DNA of 8,507 bases from an uncultured Flavobacteriales bacterium (GTDB lineage: Bacteria > Bacteroidota > Bacteroidia > Flavobacteriales_D > Crocinitomicaceae): contig CAJWCX010000034.1 in NCBI GenBank assembly GCA_913031405.1, positions 1 to 8,507 on the forward strand, in the 5' to 3' direction. Both the position numbers and the translations under genes were made by a program. The notes under the pieces were generated by a model. It did no database searches, was not told the DNA's origin, and was given only the letters and a program-made list of their open reading frames with translations. Shown here one piece after another: positions 6,350-8,507 of this stretch (the stretch's first letter is position 1; each line of letters opens with the position of its first letter).

Positions 6350-6377
6350 AAAACCCTCTGATATATCAGAGGGTTTT
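6350..6377 (-). terminator. 28-bp palindromic terminator of tRNA-Cys
   Basis: The arms AAAACCCTCTGATA and TATCAGAGGGTTTT are exact reverse complements with no spacer between them, so the RNA would close on a small AU loop with a GC-rich CCCTCTGA/TCAGAGGG core. On the minus strand it is followed by TTGTTTTTAT, a U-rich tail. Its first base overlaps the final A of the tRNA CCA end. Confidence 0.85.
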
Positions 6378-6451
6378 GGAGGTCTCGAGCGGATTCGAAC
6401 CGCTGTACTCGGTTTTGCAGACCGATGCCTAAGCCACTCGGCCACGAGACC
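6377..6451 (-). tRNA. tRNA-Cys (anticodon GCA), CCA encoded
   Basis: The minus strand folds into a full cloverleaf. The 7-bp acceptor stem is GGTCTCG/CGAGACC. The D arm is GCC/GGC with a GAGTGGCTTA loop. The anticodon stem TCGGT/ACCGA carries the loop CTGCAAA (anticodon GCA). There is a 4-base variable region, and the T arm is AGCGG/CCGCT with TTCGAAT. The discriminator is T (U73), an identity base of tRNA-Cys. CCA is encoded at 6377-6379. The body is 72 bases plus CCA. It has its own promoter box upstream and a strong terminator directly after it, so it is probably a single-gene transcript. Confidence 0.97.
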
Positions 6452-6466
6452 CTTGCAAGTGAAGAG

Positions 6467-6474
6467 CAAAAATA
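6467..6474 (-). promoter_or_regulatory. -7 box of the tRNA-Cys promoter
   Basis: The minus strand reads TATTTTTG, a perfect TAnnTTTG, ending 15 bases before the first base of the tRNA. The distance fits a start site a few bases upstream of the mature 5' end. Instead of a clear -33 TTG there is a T-run (GTTTTTT) about 21 bp upstream. Confidence 0.6.
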
Positions 6475-6575
6475 ATAAATTCCGTAAGACAGTGAAAAAA
6501 CCCACCTTGTTTTGATAAGCTTTTTATGGGTAAATCTTCCTGATTGATGGACAAAAACAAAATAAATACCAGATT

Positions 6576-6698
6576 TTACTTCTTGGTTTCGGTTGTTTTT
6601 TCAGTTTCTTCAAGAGATCTGTCGTAAAGAAATTTAGCAGAAGATTCACTTGGAGTCCAAGGTGGTATTGTCCGTATATAAACATAATTTTCAGACGC
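6576..6698 (-). pseudogene. Possible gene remnant (40-codon open frame without start codon)
   Basis: In the 253-bp gap between the adhesin-like gene and tRNA-Cys, one minus-strand frame stays open for 40 codons and ends at TAA (6576-6578). It has no ATG, GTG or TTG and is preceded in frame by TAG. The translation, with YVYIRTIPPWTP followed by SAKFLYDRSLEETEK, has a protein-like composition, rich in Glu, Lys, Ser and Thr with Pro-Pro-Trp. It could be the decayed 3' end of a lost gene. An open run this long can also occur by chance, so the call is weak. The rest of the gap holds only the tRNA promoter and AT-rich sequence. Confidence 0.25.
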
Positions 6699-6704
6699 CT
6701 AAAC

Positions 6705-8507
6705 TTAGTGCTTTACCAATTTATGTGCTTGCTTATTTTGACCATCGAAAAACCAAACATAGTATACACCAGGTTTTAGACTTCTCGTATCGATAATAAG
6801 GGACTCCGAATTTTTCATTATTGAATCTAATTCTTCTCCGATACTGTTGTAAATTCTGACTATTCCATTTGCACCAGAATACATTTCAACTTCGTCATTA
6901 CAAGGGTTAGGTGAAATCATGAAATTCAAAATAATCTCATTTACAGAAGAACAATTTTCTACAGTAATGCTTTGTTCGACACTTGAAATACAACCCAAGT
7001 TGTCATAGGAATAACTTAAACTGTGCACACCTAATCCCGCGATAGCAGGATTAAACATTGCTCCCTGAACTCCCGTTCCAGTAAAGAGTCCTCCAGTTGG
7101 AGAGGCATTAAGCTCAATACTAGAAACTGTATCACAAATAAACTCTTCGGAAAGGGTGAAGCTGATATCGGCGTAAGTGCTTATGTTGAGCTCTATTGAA
7201 ACAGAGTCTGGACAAATCCCATTGGTTTCATGAGTAATCGTGTAAGACCCTATATCAGAATTATCAATATGAATAGCGCCACTATTAGGATCAATATCCA
7301 GTCCAGCCGTGGCAGAGAATAAACCTTGATTTTGGATCTCTGGAATGGCTATTCCATCTCCTAAACACAAGGAGAATCCACCATAGTCAAATTGCGCTGA
7401 AAGAAGAGGATTCATAACAGCATTAAGGGTATCCGAAATGCCTCCAGTACAACCGTTTTGATTGGTGTAGTTGACGTAAACGTCTCCTGAAAAATCAAGG
7501 TACAGAGTGTCGCTATTGGAAAAGATATTCCCATCGGTGATCCAATCAAAATTACCACCAACCTGGTCGGTGTATACCTCCAATAGCGATCCTTCACAAA
7601 ACTCATTGGTTCCAGAAATATTTAGGCTAACCGTAGATTCTGGCATACTAAAAAATACTTCATATTCATTGAAACTACCACAAAACAAATCTGAGGTGGT
7701 TGTCGGTTGAATGACCGCAGCATATATTCCAGGACCAAGATTCATCACAATTTCATTTTGTTCACAGGAGTTGAAACCGTTGCTTTGAATCAGTTGAGGT
7801 GAAGAGCAGTTATCGATGTTGTACACATCAACGGTAACCGGGAATTCTGAAGAAAGTGTCATATTGAATGATCCTGGCTCAATGATTTCAAAACGATACC
7901 AATCGTAATCTTTGATACCACTTTCTGCCCAACATGTTCCAAAATAAGTTTCGTTACAAGACACATTCTGATAGCTAGGACTCGAAACAAAACAACCACC
8001 ATTATTATTATTTCCACATGCTTCGTCCTCTACAAAGCTATTCATACCTGGTGTGATGTCACATTGCTCAAATGCTTCTATACAAAGCGTAAATTCCATG
8101 GTATTTGGTACCCAGTCGTACCAGTCATATACGCGTATGTAGTAATTTTGACCAGAAATAAAGTTATTTAGGGTCGTGGCTTCCGTTTCACCGTCATATG
8201 TCGAGTTCAAACAAATGAGACTGTTCAAATTGGAACAGCTCCCAGAGTATATTTCAAGGACAGCATCCATTTCTGAAGATCCAATCAATTCGATAGCACT
8301 CGCATTAGAGCTTGCTGTGAATGAATACCAAACATCATTTGTGGCATAACCATCGCAGCCTGGTATTGATTGTGATGCCAGCTGAAGAGATCCTTGTTCT
8401 GGAGTACATACTGTATCATTATTTAGTGTAATGGCATTCTCACATTCATCATTAGGAGGTGAATTTAAGGTGGAAAAATAGGTAAATGAATCGATACCAA
8501 TATAATT
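6705..8507 (-). CDS. Large modular secreted adhesin-like protein with T9SS C-terminal sorting domain (N-terminus outside window)
   Basis: The frame is open from the right edge to TAA at 6705-6707, giving 600 visible residues; the true start lies beyond the window. Internal TTG or ATG codons (for example TTG at 8286-8288) are not the start, because coding clearly continues upstream. Visible residues 17-145 form a Bacteroidota surface-protein module: PPNDECENA, NDVWYSFTA, DAVLEIYSGSC, GQNYYIRVYDW and EFTLCI. Residues 150-292 form a related second module with GCF, GTCWAESGIKDYDWYRFEI and GPGIYAAVIQP. Ig/PKD-like beta modules follow (about 293-520), including LFSATAGLDIDPNSGAI and GGLFTGTGVQGAMFNPAIAG. 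Residues 528-600 are a typical T9SS type A sorting domain: ISPNP, VRIYNSIGEELDS, LKPGVYYVWF and AHKLVKH. It is probably cell-surface attached or released and may serve adhesion or matrix binding; no enzymatic domain is visible. No clear terminator hairpin follows the stop. Confidence 0.88.
   Translation of the reverse strand, partial: NYIGIDSFTYFSTLNSPPNDECENAITLNNDTVCTPEQGSLQLASQSIPGCDGYATNDVWYSFTASSNASAIELIGSSEMDAVLEIYSGSCSNLNSLICLNSTYDGETEATTLNNFISGQNYYIRVYDWYDWVPNTMEFTLCIEAFEQCDITPGMNSFVEDEACGNNNNGGCFVSSPSYQNVSCNETYFGTCWAESGIKDYDWYRFEIIEPGSFNMTLSSEFPVTVDVYNIDNCSSPQLIQSNGFNSCEQNEIVMNLGPGIYAAVIQPTTTSDLFCGSFNEYEVFFSMPESTVSLNISGTNEFCEGSLLEVYTDQVGGNFDWITDGNIFSNSDTLYLDFSGDVYVNYTNQNGCTGGISDTLNAVMNPLLSAQFDYGGFSLCLGDGIAIPEIQNQGLFSATAGLDIDPNSGAIHIDNSDIGSYTITHETNGICPDSVSIELNISTYADISFTLSEEFICDTVSSIELNASPTGGLFTGTGVQGAMFNPAIAGLGVHSLSYSYDNLGCISSVEQSITVENCSSVNEIILNFMISPNPCNDEVEMYSGANGIVRIYNSIGEELDSIMKNSESLIIDTRSLKPGVYYVWFFDGQNKQAHKLVKH

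Noticed and set aside
6311..6505. 64-codon minus-strand frame
   Set aside because: It runs straight through the tRNA-Cys gene, its terminator and promoter, and its composition is explained by the tRNA sequence.
6547..6627. Plus-strand 26-codon frame MDKNKINTRFYFLV..., resembling a signal-peptide start
   Set aside because: It is very short, has no promoter box and overlaps the possible minus-strand remnant; nothing supports it as a gene.
6649..6661. CTTGGA-G-TCCAAG short palindrome
   Set aside because: Arms of 6 bp with a 1-base centre, no U-tract and no dyad partner nearby; not enough for a terminator or operator call.
8286..8288. TTG as start codon of the adhesin-like protein
   Set aside because: The same frame continues 73 codons to the window edge with clear domain sequence (NDECENA, NDVWYSF), so the gene is truncated rather than starting here.
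1..8507. Defence system, CRISPR array, insertion sequence or prophage
   Set aside because: No spaced direct repeats, transposase, integrase, nuclease or toxin-antitoxin motifs were seen on either strand.

Overview
The window looks like AT-rich chromosomal DNA from a member of the Bacteroidota, probably Flavobacteriales. The reasons are: two secreted proteins with type IX secretion (T9SS) style C-terminal tails; signal peptides cleaved just before Gln (SQ, AQ); several copies of the Bacteroidota -7 promoter box TAnnTTTG; no Shine-Dalgarno sequences ahead of the genes; and an HtpG and an M1 peptidase N-terminus of the type seen in this phylum. Lineage below phylum is inference. All genes but one are on the minus strand.

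Left part (1-3130, minus strand): htpG (Hsp90), then a membrane-anchored TerB/J-domain protein of the DjlA type, then the N-terminal 146 residues of a secreted M1-family metallopeptidase that runs off the left edge. The DjlA-like gene and the peptidase gene are 9 bp apart and probably co-transcribed. Between htpG and the DjlA-like gene lies a 9-bp hairpin with a C(UUCG)G tetraloop, preceded by a perfect -7 box that overlaps the htpG stop codon. This junction can therefore end the htpG transcript and start a new one.

Middle (3131-4650): a short divergent promoter region with a sigma-54-like TGGCAC-N5-TTG element and a GACA-N3-TGTC dyad on the htpG side, and a -7 box on the other side. It is followed by the only plus-strand gene, an unrecognised protein with about ten membrane spans that resembles GT-C/EpsG-type envelope polysaccharide proteins. 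A bidirectional terminator hairpin separates it from the convergent cupredoxin gene.

Right part (4651-8507, minus strand), in transcription order: a large modular secreted adhesin-like protein (truncated at the right edge, T9SS tail); a 253-bp gap holding a possible gene remnant; tRNA-Cys(GCA) with its own promoter and a 28-bp palindromic terminator; two tandem paralogous small secreted proteins of unknown function; and a secreted blue-copper (cupredoxin) protein with a T9SS-like tail. The genes from 4651 to 6309 share a direction and a secreted location, but their gaps (50 and 73 bp) leave open whether they form one transcript.

I see no CRISPR array, insertion sequence, phage gene, toxin-antitoxin pair or defence system. 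Most of the window is ordinary chromosome. The least explained items are the paralogous secreted pair, the cupredoxin with phytocyanin-like ligand spacing, the promoter architecture at htpG and the htpG/djlA junction.
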